The notes under the pieces were generated by a model that made no database searches, had not been told where the DNA came from, and saw only the letters and a list, made by a program, of their open reading frames with translations. Positions 1 to 9,587 of a DNA stretch of 64,000 nt are shown here, piece by piece; position 1 is the stretch's first letter, and each line of letters begins with the position of its first letter. The stretch is from positions 1,689,001 through 1,753,000 of the forward strand of contig NZ_CP022548.1 of the NCBI RefSeq assembly GCF_002776575.1. The letters are read 5' to 3'. A program made the position numbers and the translations under genes. This DNA is from Sphingorhabdus sp. YGSMI21 (GTDB taxonomy: Bacteria; Pseudomonadota; Alphaproteobacteria; Sphingomonadales; Sphingomonadaceae).

Positions 1-261
1 GCGGCATCTTTCGTGTTCCCCTCATAATATTCGAATATAATTATATAATTCAAAAAACACTTTATTTTCTATATAATTCGGCTAATCAGGATTGATGTTC
101 GGCAGGAGGGGCTGCTTGGGGATTTTTCACTGCCCTGTTGCCGCACCGCCGAAATGGGCCGCCGAAGGGTGTCCGGCGCCGCGCCTGTTTCGACGGGGCC
201 GTGCGTTCGGAGCAGAAGGCGAAGTTTTGAGTAGGCGTACAAAGGTAAGGAAGCTGGTTTT

Positions 262-1125
262 ATGCAATTGGTAAACTTTCGCCGGAACGGTGCAAATTCA
301 TTGGGGTTCCGGATCGGTGACGAGATCGCAGACCTCACCGAGGTGGGCGGACCGGCCAGTATCGATCAGCTGCTGGCTTCCGGTTCGGACGCCATGGCCG
401 CTTGCGAGGCCTTGAGCAGCAAGGCCGTATCCCGCATTCCCCTATCCGGGATAGAAGAATGGCTGCCTCCGGTCCTCGCGCCCGCCAAGGCGATCGCCAT
501 CGGTCTGAACTATGTCGAGCACGCCAAGGAGGGGGCGCAAGAGGTTCCTTCTTATCCGGTTATGTTCAGCCGCTATCCGTCTTCCTGGGTTGGCCACAAC
601 GCCCCCATCATCCAGCCCCGGGTCTCGAAGATTCTCGATTATGAAGGCGAAATGGCGGTGATCATCGGCAAGCCGGGCAAATATATATCCAGGGAAGATG
701 CGCTTGCCCATGTGGCCGGCTATTCGATTTTCAACGAAGGCTCGATACGCGACTATCAGATGCGGACCCATCAGTGGACGATCGGCAAGAACTTCGATCG
801 CTCCGGCAGTTTCGGCCCCTATTTTGTCAGCGCCGACGAGGTGCCGGCCGGTGCCAGCGGACTGCGTTTGCAAACCAGGCTGAACGGCAAGATAATGCAG
901 GATGCCAATACCAGCGACATGATATTCGATGTCGCCACGCTGGTGGCCACCTTGTCCGAAGTCATGGCCCTGGCGCCGGGCGATGTGATAATCTCGGGCA
1001 CGCCGGAGGGTGTCGGCGCTGCTCACAAGCCACCGGTGTTCATGCAGCCGGGCGATGTCTGTGAAGTATCGATAGAGGGAATCGGGGTGCTTTCGAACCC
1101 GATCGAACTCGAAGCTTCCGACTGA
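262..1125 (+). CDS. Fumarylacetoacetate hydrolase (FAH) family protein
   Basis: A 287-residue cytosolic enzyme of the FAH superfamily, whose members cleave or hydrate 2-oxo acid intermediates of aromatic catabolism using a divalent metal. The C-terminal two thirds carry the family signature: an acidic pair in DYEGEMAVIIG (E129 and E131), the SIRDYQMRTHQW stretch, GKNFDRSGSFGPYF, and the closing ISGTPEGVG loop. The N-terminal 70 residues form the small variable cap. The start follows a purine-rich AAGGTAAGGAAG. It is first in a same-strand run with an FAD monooxygenase and an alpha/beta hydrolase, which suggests degradation of a (hetero)aromatic or cyclic compound. The substrate cannot be named from sequence. 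Confidence 0.85.
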   Translation: MQLVNFRRNGANSLGFRIGDEIADLTEVGGPASIDQLLASGSDAMAACEALSSKAVSRIPLSGIEEWLPPVLAPAKAIAIGLNYVEHAKEGAQEVPSYPVMFSRYPSSWVGHNAPIIQPRVSKILDYEGEMAVIIGKPGKYISREDALAHVAGYSIFNEGSIRDYQMRTHQWTIGKNFDRSGSFGPYFVSADEVPAGASGLRLQTRLNGKIMQDANTSDMIFDVATLVATLSEVMALAPGDVIISGTPEGVGAAHKPPVFMQPGDVCEVSIEGIGVLSNPIELEASD

Positions 1126-1199
1126 TGCAAATGGTGCACAGCGCGGAGCGGTCGAGGTTGTGAACTTTGAAAACTGCGGAAAAGGGAGGATCGCTTGAA

Positions 1200-2342
1200 A
1201 TGCCGAGCAATGATGTAGCCAATGTGGAAGTCGCCATTATCGGCGGAGGTATCGGCGGGCTGACCACGGCCGTTGCGCTGAACAAGGCCGGAATCGATGC
1301 GCATATATTCGAACAGGCGGAGCAATATGGCGAGGTTGGCGGACATCTCACCATAGATACGGCGGCGATTGTGGTCCTCGGCCGCTGGGATCTCGACGCC
1401 CCGTTCCGCGCTCTGGCCTGTGAACTGGACGGGCTGGAGATCAGGACGCTCCGGTCGGGCAATGTGCTGGCTCACTTCCCGCATCCCGATCTCGGGGCTC
1501 TGGGTGTCAACGACAGCAGCCGGGCGGGTAGCCGGGTCGTCCACGCCTTTCTGCGTACCGATTTCCTGAAAATGCTTACCGACCAGATTCCGTCCCGCAA
1601 TCTCCACACCGGTCATAAGCTGACCGCGCTCAGCGGGGACGGCGAGGGTGCATCGGCAAGGTTTGAAAATGGACTAGAGGTCAGGGCATCGATCATATTG
1701 GGGGCCGACGGGGTCCGCTCTCTTGCAAGGTCGATGTTTGACAATTCGCAGGCGGCACCGGCGAACTGGTCGGTCTTGCGGACCCTCTGTTCGGCTGATC
1801 TGTTGCCCGATGACATGCCCAATGACCGGATGCGGTTCTGGGACGGGTGGGAGTTCGGGGACAAGGAGAAGCAGATCGGCACGCACGCCCTGACCGTCCC
1901 GGTCCGTGAAGCCAAATTTGTCAGCATCGACCTGCAGTTCGTCGGCGGTGACCAGCTTCAGGACTGTGATCCCTGGGATATCCCCGTTGACCGGGTCATG
2001 GCTCGCTATCCCGAGACAATGGATCCGCTCGTCAGGACGATGATCGAAAAACGCGTGGAGCCGATCACCGTCCATGCGATATTTGACCGGCCGGTGGCGG
2101 AAAAATGGGTCGACCGGAGAATTGCGATCCTCGGTGATGCTGCGCATTCGATGCGTCCCAGTCTCGGGCAGGGCGCCTGCCAGTCCATTCACGATGCCGG
2201 CGAGCTGGCAAAATCCTTTGCCGAACATGGCCTCACAAGCGAGGCTCTGGAGGCCTATGCCGATGTCCGGAAACCTTATGTGAAAATGATCGTGGAAGCC
2301 GCCAAAAACCAATCGGTCTCTCCGAAGGCTCCGGTGAAATAA
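1200..2342 (+). CDS. FAD-dependent monooxygenase (aromatic hydroxylase family)
   Basis: A 380-residue class A flavoprotein hydroxylase (PHBH/salicylate hydroxylase type) that uses NAD(P)H and O2. Three family fingerprints are visible: the N-terminal dinucleotide fold IIGGGIGGL, the mid-protein DG motif GADGVRS, and the GD motif ILGDAAHSMRPSLGQGAC that contacts the FAD ribose. The frame is open from 1167, but GGGAGG at 1184-1189 is spaced correctly for the ATG at 1200, so that start was chosen. It lies 74 nt after the FAH gene and is probably co-transcribed. No membrane segment or signal peptide is seen. The substrate is unknown. Confidence 0.85.
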   Translation: MPSNDVANVEVAIIGGGIGGLTTAVALNKAGIDAHIFEQAEQYGEVGGHLTIDTAAIVVLGRWDLDAPFRALACELDGLEIRTLRSGNVLAHFPHPDLGALGVNDSSRAGSRVVHAFLRTDFLKMLTDQIPSRNLHTGHKLTALSGDGEGASARFENGLEVRASIILGADGVRSLARSMFDNSQAAPANWSVLRTLCSADLLPDDMPNDRMRFWDGWEFGDKEKQIGTHALTVPVREAKFVSIDLQFVGGDQLQDCDPWDIPVDRVMARYPETMDPLVRTMIEKRVEPITVHAIFDRPVAEKWVDRRIAILGDAAHSMRPSLGQGACQSIHDAGELAKSFAEHGLTSEALEAYADVRKPYVKMIVEAAKNQSVSPKAPVK

Positions 2343-2452
2343 TGCCACATCCGGCCGTCCGAACCAGCTTGCGAAACATTGCAAGGCGGCGACTTCCATC
2401 GGCAAGCCAAGGCAATTTCAAGCAGAACAGAATATGGTGACAGGAGACAGGA

Positions 2453-3343
2453 ATGAGTGAAGCAAAACGCGATCTGCGCAGCATCTGGGCCTATATGGAC
2501 AATCTGGCCTTTACCCAGGGCTATATCGATGCGGGCGGTATCCGTACCCGCTATGTCAATGCCGGGCCGAAGGATGCCCCCGTGGTGGTCATGATCCATG
2601 GCATGGGCGGAAGCTGGGAAAATTTCACGGCCAATTTTGCCGAATTCTCGAAGCATTTCAACACCTATGCCTATGATCTGAAAGGCCATGGCTATAGCGC
2701 GAAGCCGGACGAGATCCATGATGTCGAGAGCTATGTCGCTCAGTTGGGAGCCTTTCTGAAAGCCCATGACCTCACCAAGGTGAATATATTCGGTCTTTCG
2801 ATTGGCGGGTGGATCGGAACCAAGTTTACGACCCGCTATCCCGAGATGGTGGAGAAGCTGATCGTGATGTCGGCCTGGGGCCGTCCTCGCGAAGCGCCCA
2901 CCCCGGAAACCATCGCCATGATGAAGGCGGGACGCGGCGAACGGATGAAGGCCGTTGAAAATCCGACCTACGAAGCGATCGACCAGGTGTTTGCCGGTCT
3001 GATCGAGGATCCGGCAGATCGCATGCAGGATCTGCTGGCATTGCGCCTCCGGCTTTATCAGCAGCCCGGTATGGTGCAGACGATGGAGAATGTTTTCGGC
3101 GGACTGGAAAACGGCTATTGGGAAAAGAACGAACTGACGGATGACGAGCTGAAAAGCATCAGCCGGCCCACCATGGTCATGGCCTGTGTCGACCATGAGG
3201 ATATGTTCCTGAAAATGGCCTATGAATATAAGGCTCTCATCCCCGGCGTGGAATGGTTCGAGATCTTGGGAGCCTCGCATTGGCCGCAATGGGAAACCGC
3301 CGACAAGGTCAATGCCGCGGCAATCGGTTTCTTCCAGTCATAG
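2453..3343 (+). CDS. Alpha/beta-fold hydrolase
   Basis: A 296-residue alpha/beta hydrolase resembling C-C bond (meta-cleavage product) hydrolases and esterases. The oxyanion HG motif is in MIHGMGGSWENF. The nucleophile elbow GLSIGG places the serine at about S116. The C-terminal half supplies an acid near VDHEDMF and a histidine in GASHWPQWE, completing a Ser-Asp-His triad. There is no signal peptide, so it is cytosolic. The preceding GACAGGAGACAGGA gives a good ribosome site. Its place between an FAD monooxygenase and a reductase fits a ring-opening or side-chain hydrolysis step, which is inference. Confidence 0.8.
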   Translation: MSEAKRDLRSIWAYMDNLAFTQGYIDAGGIRTRYVNAGPKDAPVVVMIHGMGGSWENFTANFAEFSKHFNTYAYDLKGHGYSAKPDEIHDVESYVAQLGAFLKAHDLTKVNIFGLSIGGWIGTKFTTRYPEMVEKLIVMSAWGRPREAPTPETIAMMKAGRGERMKAVENPTYEAIDQVFAGLIEDPADRMQDLLALRLRLYQQPGMVQTMENVFGGLENGYWEKNELTDDELKSISRPTMVMACVDHEDMFLKMAYEYKALIPGVEWFEILGASHWPQWETADKVNAAAIGFFQS

Positions 3344-3487
3344 CATCGAGAGGACGCCGGCACGGCTGATCGTCTGGTGACTGGCCAGTCTGCCCCCTCG
3401 ACCCGTCCGGCGCGGCCAGGGATGCGGAACCCGTGGGGAAAAACCGTCCCTGGTCTGCACGACGGATAAAAATGGAGGGTATCCGCG

Positions 3488-4618
3488 ATGACAGATCCCG
3501 GATTTGATATCATTGTCTATGGTGCCACGGGTTTTACCGGAGAACTTGTGTGCCGTTATCTGGCAAGCCGGACTTCTGCGGACCGGCCGGTCAATTGGGC
3601 CATGGCGGGCAGGGATCGCGCAAAGCTGGACCGGTTGCGCCAGTCGCTTGGCCTGTCGGATCTGCCTCTGGTTGTTGCCGACGCCGCCGATGCCGGATCG
3701 ATCAAGAAAATGGTTTCGGCAACCAAAATTGTCCTGACCACTGTGGGCCCCTATCAAAAATACGGCACGCCTCTGGTCCAGGCCTGCGCCGAAGCGGGTA
3801 CGGACTATATCGATCTGTGCGGCGAACCGCTCTGGATGCGCCGGATGATCGAGGAATATGAGGACGCGGCCCGCAGGAGCGGAGCGCGGATATTGTTTTC
3901 CTGCGGATTTGATTCCATCCCTTCAGAGCTCGGGGTCTGGTTCTGCCAGCAACAAGCGATCAAGACGTTCGGAAAAACGATGCCAAGGGTGCGCAGTCGC
4001 GTCCGGGAATTTGTCGGCGGGCCCTCCGGTGGATCGGTTGCCAGTGGCGCATCGCAGATGCAGCTTGTCGCGAGCGATCCTGCGCTGTCCGCGATATTGG
4101 CAGATCCATTCGCCCTTACGCCCGGCTTTTCGGGGCCGGACCATCCATCGGACCAGACATATGAAACCGAGTCCGACATAGGCGCGGTTGGCCCCTTCAT
4201 GCTCGGTCCGACCGATAGCAAGAATGTCCACCGTTCCAATCTTCTTATGGGGCACCCTTATGGAAAGGACTTCATGTTCGATGAAAAGATGGTGGGCGCG
4301 GTGCCGCCATCCGCGCCTCCGCCGTCCCCTGACCAGCTTCCGCAACCGGGTGAGGGGCCGAGACTCGACCTTGCTGCGGGGCGCTTCGATATATTGTTCA
4401 TCGGCGAGGATGCCGACCGGCGCGAGGTTCGGGTCGCCGTAACCGGATCCAGGGATCCGGGCTATCTCACCACCTCCATCATGATGTCCGAGACGGCACT
4501 GTGTCTCCTCGCCGATCGGGCTTTGACCGGCGGCATCTGGACACCGGGAGCTGCCTTCAGGGGCGATCTCGTGCAGCGTCTCGAAAAATATGCGTCCATG
4601 CGATTTCGTGTCGAGTGA
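3488..4618 (+). CDS. Saccharopine dehydrogenase-like / trans-acting enoyl reductase family protein
   Basis: A 376-residue protein with an N-terminal Rossmann fold (IIVYGATGFTGELVCRYL) followed by the TVGPYQKYGTPLVQACAEAGTDYIDLCGE block. This block is typical of the saccharopine-dehydrogenase-like family that includes mycobacterial trans-acting enoyl reductases. FSCGFDSIPSELGVW is another conserved stretch of that family. It likely reduces a C=C or C=O bond with NAD(P)H. It is too divergent from true lysine-pathway saccharopine dehydrogenase to assign that reaction. It sits 144 nt after the hydrolase, and a 309-nt gap follows it, so it is probably the last gene of the first transcript. Confidence 0.75.
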   Translation: MTDPGFDIIVYGATGFTGELVCRYLASRTSADRPVNWAMAGRDRAKLDRLRQSLGLSDLPLVVADAADAGSIKKMVSATKIVLTTVGPYQKYGTPLVQACAEAGTDYIDLCGEPLWMRRMIEEYEDAARRSGARILFSCGFDSIPSELGVWFCQQQAIKTFGKTMPRVRSRVREFVGGPSGGSVASGASQMQLVASDPALSAILADPFALTPGFSGPDHPSDQTYETESDIGAVGPFMLGPTDSKNVHRSNLLMGHPYGKDFMFDEKMVGAVPPSAPPPSPDQLPQPGEGPRLDLAAGRFDILFIGEDADRREVRVAVTGSRDPGYLTTSIMMSETALCLLADRALTGGIWTPGAAFRGDLVQRLEKYASMRFRVE

Positions 4619-4927
4619 TTCCGGATCCTCCGGCCTTTAATCTCCCGCTGGCAATCATAACCGAGATGGCGGGCATATAAGGGGGCGACAACCACCGGAT
4701 GCTCGAATCGACTGGTGCTCTGTTCGACGGCTTTGGCCAGACACAATATGCCCGCAGCAGCGCAGACGGCAGAGTTTCAAATAAACACATATATTCGATT
4801 AAAATATTGTTTTTGAGGTCATATGGTCTATTCATTGGCAAAAGCCTGTGTTCCCGCGAGCGGCTTTGCCGGACAGGCAGGCTAAGGGATATGCCGGCAA
4901 ATAGGATGGATATCAGGAGGACATGAG
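4619..4927 (+). other. Intergenic region upstream of the M24-like gene
   Basis: About 309 nt with no convincing coding frame. The 4780-4830 part is A/T-rich (TATATTCGATTAAAATATTG) and is the likely promoter zone. AGGAGG at 4915-4920 is the ribosome site for the next gene and favours the ATG at 4928 over the one at 4923, which runs into an early stop. Confidence 0.5.
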
Positions 4928-6070
4928 ATGGATTTGACCGCGAGAGAACGAGACCGCCGCTGGGCCGCGATCCGCAAGGCCCTGGCCCGGCAGGATGTAG
5001 ATGTATTCCTCGCGTTCAGTGATTTTGGCGATCAGTCCACCCTGCAGCGATATGTCACCAATTACAGGTCCGGATATGATTATTCGGCTGTCCTGTTGTA
5101 CCGCGACGAAGGCTGTGAGCAGATCGTATCGCATCCCGGCAATATGATGATGTCCAACCAACTGTCCTGGGCGACCGAATCATTCTGGATGGCGGTCCCG
5201 CATTCCCGGGCCAGGCAGAATAGCGGCAATGATCCGACCGTTGGTGGCCAGATCGCAAACCGGCTCGCGGACCACGGGGTGAAGCGCATCGGCGTTGCCG
5301 GAATGGAATATTTCCCGACCGGCTGGAAGGAAACGATTACAGCGGAAATTCCCGGGGTGGAATTTGTCGATATCTGGGATGATGTCCATCACCTGCGGCT
5401 GGTAAAGAGTGAGGACGAGCAGGCCCTGGTCCGGGAAGCATGCCGGATATCGGACGTGATCTGGGATCAGATGGGTGACATCGTCCAGGTGGGGCGCAAA
5501 CGCTACGAGGTGCTCGCCGATATCGAGCATATCATCCGGTCGCACGGTTGTGAGGACAGTTTCAACCTGTGCATGTCCTTGCCGGTCGGCAAGGAGCGGA
5601 TGGACCGGAACCCCTATTCCGCATTGCCGATCGAGGACGATAGCGTGTATCTTGTCGAAGTGTCTCCCCGCTTTCTCGGCTATTACGGGCAACAGACCGG
5701 TCTCGTCTCGACCGGTACGATCCCGGAGGATATGCGCAAGGCCGTGGAGGCGGCAAACCGCGCCCGTGACAAGGGGCTGGAAATTGCCCAGCCTGGCGTC
5801 GATCTGGTCGAAATGGGGCAGGCTATCGAAGGCCAGCTGCGCGCGGATGGCTACGCGTCCGCCACGCCCTCCTTCGGCCACGCCTGCGGAATGGAGCTGG
5901 AAGATTTGCACATCGACGGCAATTCCCTGATCCTTGAGGAGGGAATGACGTTCATTTTCCATCCGCTGCTTGCGGAACACCCGGCCATCATGCGCGCCGA
6001 TACATATCTTATCACCGGATCCGGCTGTGAGCGCCTGACAAGCGGAAGCCTGGAGCCGCTGCAGTTGTAG
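4928..6070 (+). CDS. M24/creatinase-like 'pita-bread' fold protein, probably non-metallo
   Basis: A 380-residue protein with the two-domain layout of M24 peptidases and creatinases: an N-terminal creatinase-like domain (about 1-160) and a C-terminal pita-bread catalytic domain (about 165-370). Canonical M24 metallopeptidases use Asp, Asp, His, Glu, Glu to hold two metals. Here the first Asp strand reads LVEVSPRFLGYYGQQTG, the His survives in FGHACGMELED, and the usual EPG strand reads MTFIFHPLL. Several metal ligands are therefore replaced, as in creatinase. It may be a metal-independent C-N hydrolase rather than a peptidase. It lies downstream of the catabolic genes with its own AGGAGG site. 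Confidence 0.7.
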   Translation: MDLTARERDRRWAAIRKALARQDVDVFLAFSDFGDQSTLQRYVTNYRSGYDYSAVLLYRDEGCEQIVSHPGNMMMSNQLSWATESFWMAVPHSRARQNSGNDPTVGGQIANRLADHGVKRIGVAGMEYFPTGWKETITAEIPGVEFVDIWDDVHHLRLVKSEDEQALVREACRISDVIWDQMGDIVQVGRKRYEVLADIEHIIRSHGCEDSFNLCMSLPVGKERMDRNPYSALPIEDDSVYLVEVSPRFLGYYGQQTGLVSTGTIPEDMRKAVEAANRARDKGLEIAQPGVDLVEMGQAIEGQLRADGYASATPSFGHACGMELEDLHIDGNSLILEEGMTFIFHPLLAEHPAIMRADTYLITGSGCERLTSGSLEPLQL

Positions 6071-6342
6071 GATCCGGTGGATCCGCGCCGGAAAAGATGC
6101 AGGATTGTTCCGGTGCAAGTGACCAAAGCCGGCGGGAAGGCACTAAGCAGCCCGGATTTTGCGGGCGCAACCGCTTCGGCCGGCCGCTGGCCAGCAATCG
6201 AATGGCGGTACGGCAATATTGGCCGACGGCTCTCGTCAGGACCAATGGGTTTCGCTTTTCCAGCACGCCGCGTAGCGGGATTTGGCGGAAGCGGGATTGA
6301 GGCGCGGTGCACCGGCTTTGACCCTCGCAACCTGCGGTAATT

Positions 6343-6914
6343 TTGAATTTTTATACAGGATTCAGAAAGGACAGGGACCCGACAATCAAGAGCGTCGAAG
6401 AAATTGTCGAACTGCCGTTGCTGTACAGTCACTGGTATGTCGCCGGTATGGCCGATGAATTCGGTCGCCAGCCCCAAGCCAGAACCCTGCTGGAAAAATC
6501 GATCCTGTTCTATCGTACCGAATCGGGCGAACTTGTAGCGCTGCAGAACCGGTGCCTGCACCGGGCCTATCCGCTGTCGGAAGGCAAGTTGGAAGGGGAC
6601 AATCTGGTCTGCGGCTATCATGGCGCGCTATGGTCCGGATGGCAGGATCGTACGCGTTCCCTGCCAGTCGGCCCTGCCATTACTGGTGGGCGGTTTCGAT
6701 GGATCACGGCACGCAGGATGACGAATTCTGGCAAGCCTTGCCGGCGGCTTTGGAGGTCGGCTTTGTCGAAGATGTCGCCACCTGCAGAAATATGCAGATC
6801 ATGCTGGACGGCGAGACGGAGGCATTCAACGACCTGCAATTTGCCAGCGATATATTCGGCACCCGCTGTTGCTGCATGATCGAACATAGGGTCCAAGAGG
6901 AATATGGCGCCTAA
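6343..6914 (+). pseudogene. Rieske aromatic ring-hydroxylating oxygenase, frameshifted and internally deleted
   Basis: The first part reads as the N-terminus of a vanillate O-demethylase-type oxygenase. It has the Rieske [2Fe-2S] motif intact (CLHRAYPLSEGKLEGD followed by LVCGYHG), then leaves frame near 6630. Shifting frame recovers the expected GPDGRIVRVPCQS for a few codons. Reading then jumps to a third frame carrying the C-terminal WWAVSMDHGTQDDEFW block and a natural C-terminus (EEYGA). The catalytic-domain core with the mononuclear iron ligands is missing. About 190 residues remain of the usual ~350. The first frame opens with a TTG at 6343 and the true original start is uncertain. This is a decayed gene of the upstream catabolic cluster. 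Confidence 0.8.
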
Positions 6915-7419
6915 GCCGGCTTCGCCGGGCCGCCACGCATCCAGAACGGCCTTCCTTTACCGCCTGCATCGGATATTCCCCCGCCTGATCGGGCAAAACA
7001 GATCTAAGTGGACCGTCGATCCGCGTGGCGCATTTCAAAATAGCCCGTCGCGTCGGACGGGGGCGAGCGCGACAGCTTTAACCCCGATGCCCGTCTTGCG
7101 TAAGCCGAAATTCCGGCCAGTTCCAACGAACAAAACGGGGGAAAGAAATGGTGCACCGGGCATGATAACAATGGACACTCAAATCATTGGGAAATTTAGG
7201 TGGAATTGCCCAAATGACGCATATTTTGTCAGCAATCTTAGCCTAACATCAGTTGTAAATATGGATGCTTGCAATTGCGCCGGGAGTAGATCGTCTGCTT
7301 GGGACCCAATCTTGGTAAAGATTGCCCTTGCTAGGTTCGAACGTCAACCAACGCAGTTGGATGGTTCCAAAGCGCCGAGTCGTCGGAAAACTCTTGTCGA
7401 ATACGGCCCCTCTCATCAT

Positions 7420-7460
7420 CGGTCAGAATATAAGAGCACGAGATATCATATTCTGACCGA
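7420..7460. repeat. Inverted repeat, 13-bp perfect arms
   Basis: The arms are TCGGTCAGAATAT (7420-7432) and ATATTCTGACCGA (7448-7460), separated by 15 nt. No T-run follows, so it is not an obvious intrinsic terminator. Function unknown. Confidence 0.8.
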
Positions 7461-7558
7461 CCACCTATGTGCCGCTAGGCGCAACAAGGGCTGGACCTGA
7501 GAAACGCTTGCCGATTGACCGGTACTGGCGCGCAAGTGATCATGCTATTTGAAAAGGC

Positions 7559-7594
7559 GTATGGGCTCGGCAGATATCTTCGCCGAGCCCATAC
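7559..7594. repeat. Inverted repeat, 13-bp perfect arms
   Basis: The arms are GTATGGGCTCGGC (7559-7571) and GCCGAGCCCATAC (7582-7594), separated by 10 nt. The stem is GC-rich and stable, but no T-run follows on either strand. It could be an RNA hairpin or a mobile-element remnant. Confidence 0.8.
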
Positions 7595-7903
7595 TCCCAA
7601 ATTCACTCCCTTCTGTGACAGGGAACGGGGCTCAGCCAAAGCCGTCTTTATTGACGACGATGGCTGAGTGCTGGCCGATGCAATGGCTGCTGGGATATTA
7701 TGCCACCAATCGCTGCGATTGGATGAGTCGCGCTAATATCGCGCCCTTTTCGCGGCACAGGATTGGCGCGGTAATGGCTTCTGATCGCTGCCGCAACTAC
7801 AGTCTGCGGGCTACTGGTCTGGGAATCGCCTATCTCAATATTCGCGTCCTGCGTGTAATCTCGATCAGTCTGTCGATTGTGAAGAGCAGGTCAAGATTGA
7901 AAT

Positions 7904-7917
7904 TGACACCGGTTACC
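7904..7917. promoter_or_regulatory. LacI-type operator upstream of kduI
   Basis: TGACACCGGTTACC, with the same core as four other sites in the locus, lies 66 nt before the kduI start. The CCGG centre with near-symmetric flanks is typical of LacI-family operators. The probable binder is the regulator at 17280-18332. Confidence 0.7.
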
Positions 7918-7983
7918 AAGGGTCATAGAAAGGCGTTCAAGACAAGTTATGACTGACCGCCAATAGACAAGGAATTAGCCGCA

Positions 7984-8820
7984 ATGTTTCAGAAAACCTA
8001 CCATGCAACCCATCCGGACATGATGGAATCTGTGGATAATGACGCGCTTGTCGACCGTCATCTGGTCAGCGGGATGTTCGAGGATGGCAAGATCAACCTC
8101 AACTATTCGCATAACGAGCGCTTCGTGATTGGCGGGGCCGTTCCGGGAGCCGTGCCGTTGCAGATGCCCGTGCAGTCCGAGCCGGAATCCGCGAAAGGCC
8201 ATCCGTTTCTCGAGCGCCGCGAAATGGCCGCAGTGAATATCGGCACGGCTGGCAAGATTACCGTCGATGGCGAAAGTTTCGAGATGGGCAACAAAGAATG
8301 TCTTTATATCCCGATGGGGTCAAAGGACATCACGTTCGAAGGGCAGGGCGCGCGTTTCTATCTGGCTTCGCTGCCTGCGCACAAAACGTGCCCGATCAAG
8401 CATATCACGCTGGATCAAGCCAACCCTCTCGAGCGAGGCGATCTCGCCAATTCCAACCAGCGCACGATTTACCAACTTGTCATTCCGGGTGTGTGCGATA
8501 GCGCCCAGCTGCTGCTGGGTCTGACCGTGCTGGAAGAAGGCAGCGTATGGAACACCATGCCGCCGCATCTGCACGACCGGCGCAGCGAGATTTATCTCTA
8601 TTTCGATATGCCGGAAGAAAGCGACCGCGTGTTCCATTATATGGGTGAGCCAGAGAGCATGCGGCATATCGTTATTGCCAACGAAGAGGCTGTGATCAGC
8701 CCGCCCTGGTCGATCCATATGGGGTCGGGGACCAAGAAATATGCCTTCATCTGGGCGATGGGCGGCGAAAATCTCGACTATACCGACATGAACGTTCTGG
8801 ATATCTGCCAGTTGAAATGA
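7984..8820 (+). CDS. kduI: 5-dehydro-4-deoxy-D-glucuronate isomerase
   Basis: A 278-residue cupin-type isomerase that converts 4-deoxy-L-threo-5-hexosulose uronate, released from unsaturated oligogalacturonates, to 3-deoxy-D-glycero-2,5-hexodiulosonate. The zinc ligands of the family can be placed: H195 and H197 in [11 protein letters not shown]202, and H245 in WSIHMGSG, which match the E. coli KduI spacing. The length equals the family norm (about 278). The stop overlaps the start of kduD by ATGA, so the two are translationally coupled. An operator 66 nt upstream indicates induction with the rest of the pectin locus. Confidence 0.95.
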   Translation: MFQKTYHATHPDMMESVDNDALVDRHLVSGMFEDGKINLNYSHNERFVIGGAVPGAVPLQMPVQSEPESAKGHPFLERREMAAVNIGTAGKITVDGESFEMGNKECLYIPMGSKDITFEGQGARFYLASLPAHKTCPIKHITLDQANPLERGDLANSNQRTIYQLVIPGVCDSAQLLLGLTVLEEGSVWNTMPPHLHDRRSEIYLYFDMPEESDRVFHYMGEPESMRHIVIANEEAVISPPWSIHMGSGTKKYAFIWAMGGENLDYTDMNVLDICQLK

Positions 8821-9587
8821 CCGCTATGTTTGATCTCAGTGGAAAGACCGCCATCGTGACCGGTGCCAATACCGGCATCGGTCAGGGCATCGCTCTGGCG
8901 CTGGCGGAAGCCGGTGCCAATATCGCCGCGGTTGGCCGCTCGCCGGCGACCGAGACGGTCGAGAAAGCACGGGCGTTTGGCCGTCAGGCGGAGATTATTT
9001 CTGCCGATCTTTCGACCATCGAGCCGGTCGACCGGATCATCGACGAAACCAAGGAAAAGCTCGGAACCGTCGATATTCTCGTCAACAACGCCGGTATCAT
9101 CCGTCGCAACGATGCGGTCGATTTTACCGAGGAAGACTGGGATGCGGTGATCGACACCAATCTCAAAAGCCTGTTTTTCCTGTGCCAGGCCGCCGGGCGC
9201 GAGATGATTGCGGCGTACGAGGCCGACGGCCGGATCGGCAAGATCATCAACATCGCCTCGATGCTGACCTTTCAGGGCGGCATACGCGTGCCCAGCTACA
9301 CCGCGTCCAAATCGGGCGTGGGCGGGGTGACCAAGCTGCTGGCCAATGAATGGGCATCCAAAGGGGTCTGCGTCAACGCAATCGCGCCGGGCTATATCGC
9401 GACCAACAATACCGCTGCCCTGCAATCCGACGAGAATCGCAACCGGCAGATCATGGAGCGGATTCCCGCAGGACGCTGGGGCGATCCGTCCGATCTGGGC
9501 GGAGCAGCCGTCTTCCTGGCGTCAGGCGCGTCCGATTATGTGCAGGGGCATATATTGGCGGTCGATGGTGGCTGGCTCGCACGATAG
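8817..9587 (+). CDS. kduD: 2-dehydro-3-deoxy-D-gluconate 5-dehydrogenase (KduD-type SDR)
   Basis: A 256-residue classical short-chain dehydrogenase. It has the cofactor motif [10 protein letters not shown], the NNAG motif in [13 protein letters not shown], the YTASK catalytic pair, and a C-terminal VDGGW. It reduces 3-deoxy-D-glycero-2,5-hexodiulosonate to 2-keto-3-deoxygluconate with NAD(P)H, the step after KduI. The ATG at 8817 overlaps the kduI stop, and a second ATG at 8826 is also possible. Assignment as KduD rather than a generic SDR rests on coupling to kduI and the [10 protein letters not shown] segment characteristic of this subfamily. Confidence 0.92.
   Translation: MTAMFDLSGKTAIVTGANTGIGQGIALALAEAGANIAAVGRSPATETVEKARAFGRQAEIISADLSTIEPVDRIIDETKEKLGTVDILVNNAGIIRRNDAVDFTEEDWDAVIDTNLKSLFFLCQAAGREMIAAYEADGRIGKIINIASMLTFQGGIRVPSYTASKSGVGGVTKLLANEWASKGVCVNAIAPGYIATNNTAALQSDENRNRQIMERIPAGRWGDPSDLGGAAVFLASGASDYVQGHILAVDGGWLAR

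Larger units (their letters stand above)
6915..7983 (+). other. About 1.07 kb without a convincing gene
   Basis: Open frames of 198 and 135 codons on the + strand have erratic composition and no recognisable motif, and neither has a good ribosome site. The region is more A/T-rich than its neighbours and holds two strong inverted repeats (listed separately). Its right end carries the LacI-type operator and the ribosome site (AAGGAA, about 7969) of kduI. It probably contains decayed sequence between the catabolic remnant and the pectin locus. Confidence 0.55.

Noticed and set aside
6904..7500. 198-codon frame after the Rieske remnant
   Set aside because: No motif, atypical composition, and it begins inside the remnant's C-terminus.
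7549..7956. 135-codon frame before kduI
   Set aside because: It runs over the operator and a 13-bp hairpin, has no ribosome site and no recognisable domain.
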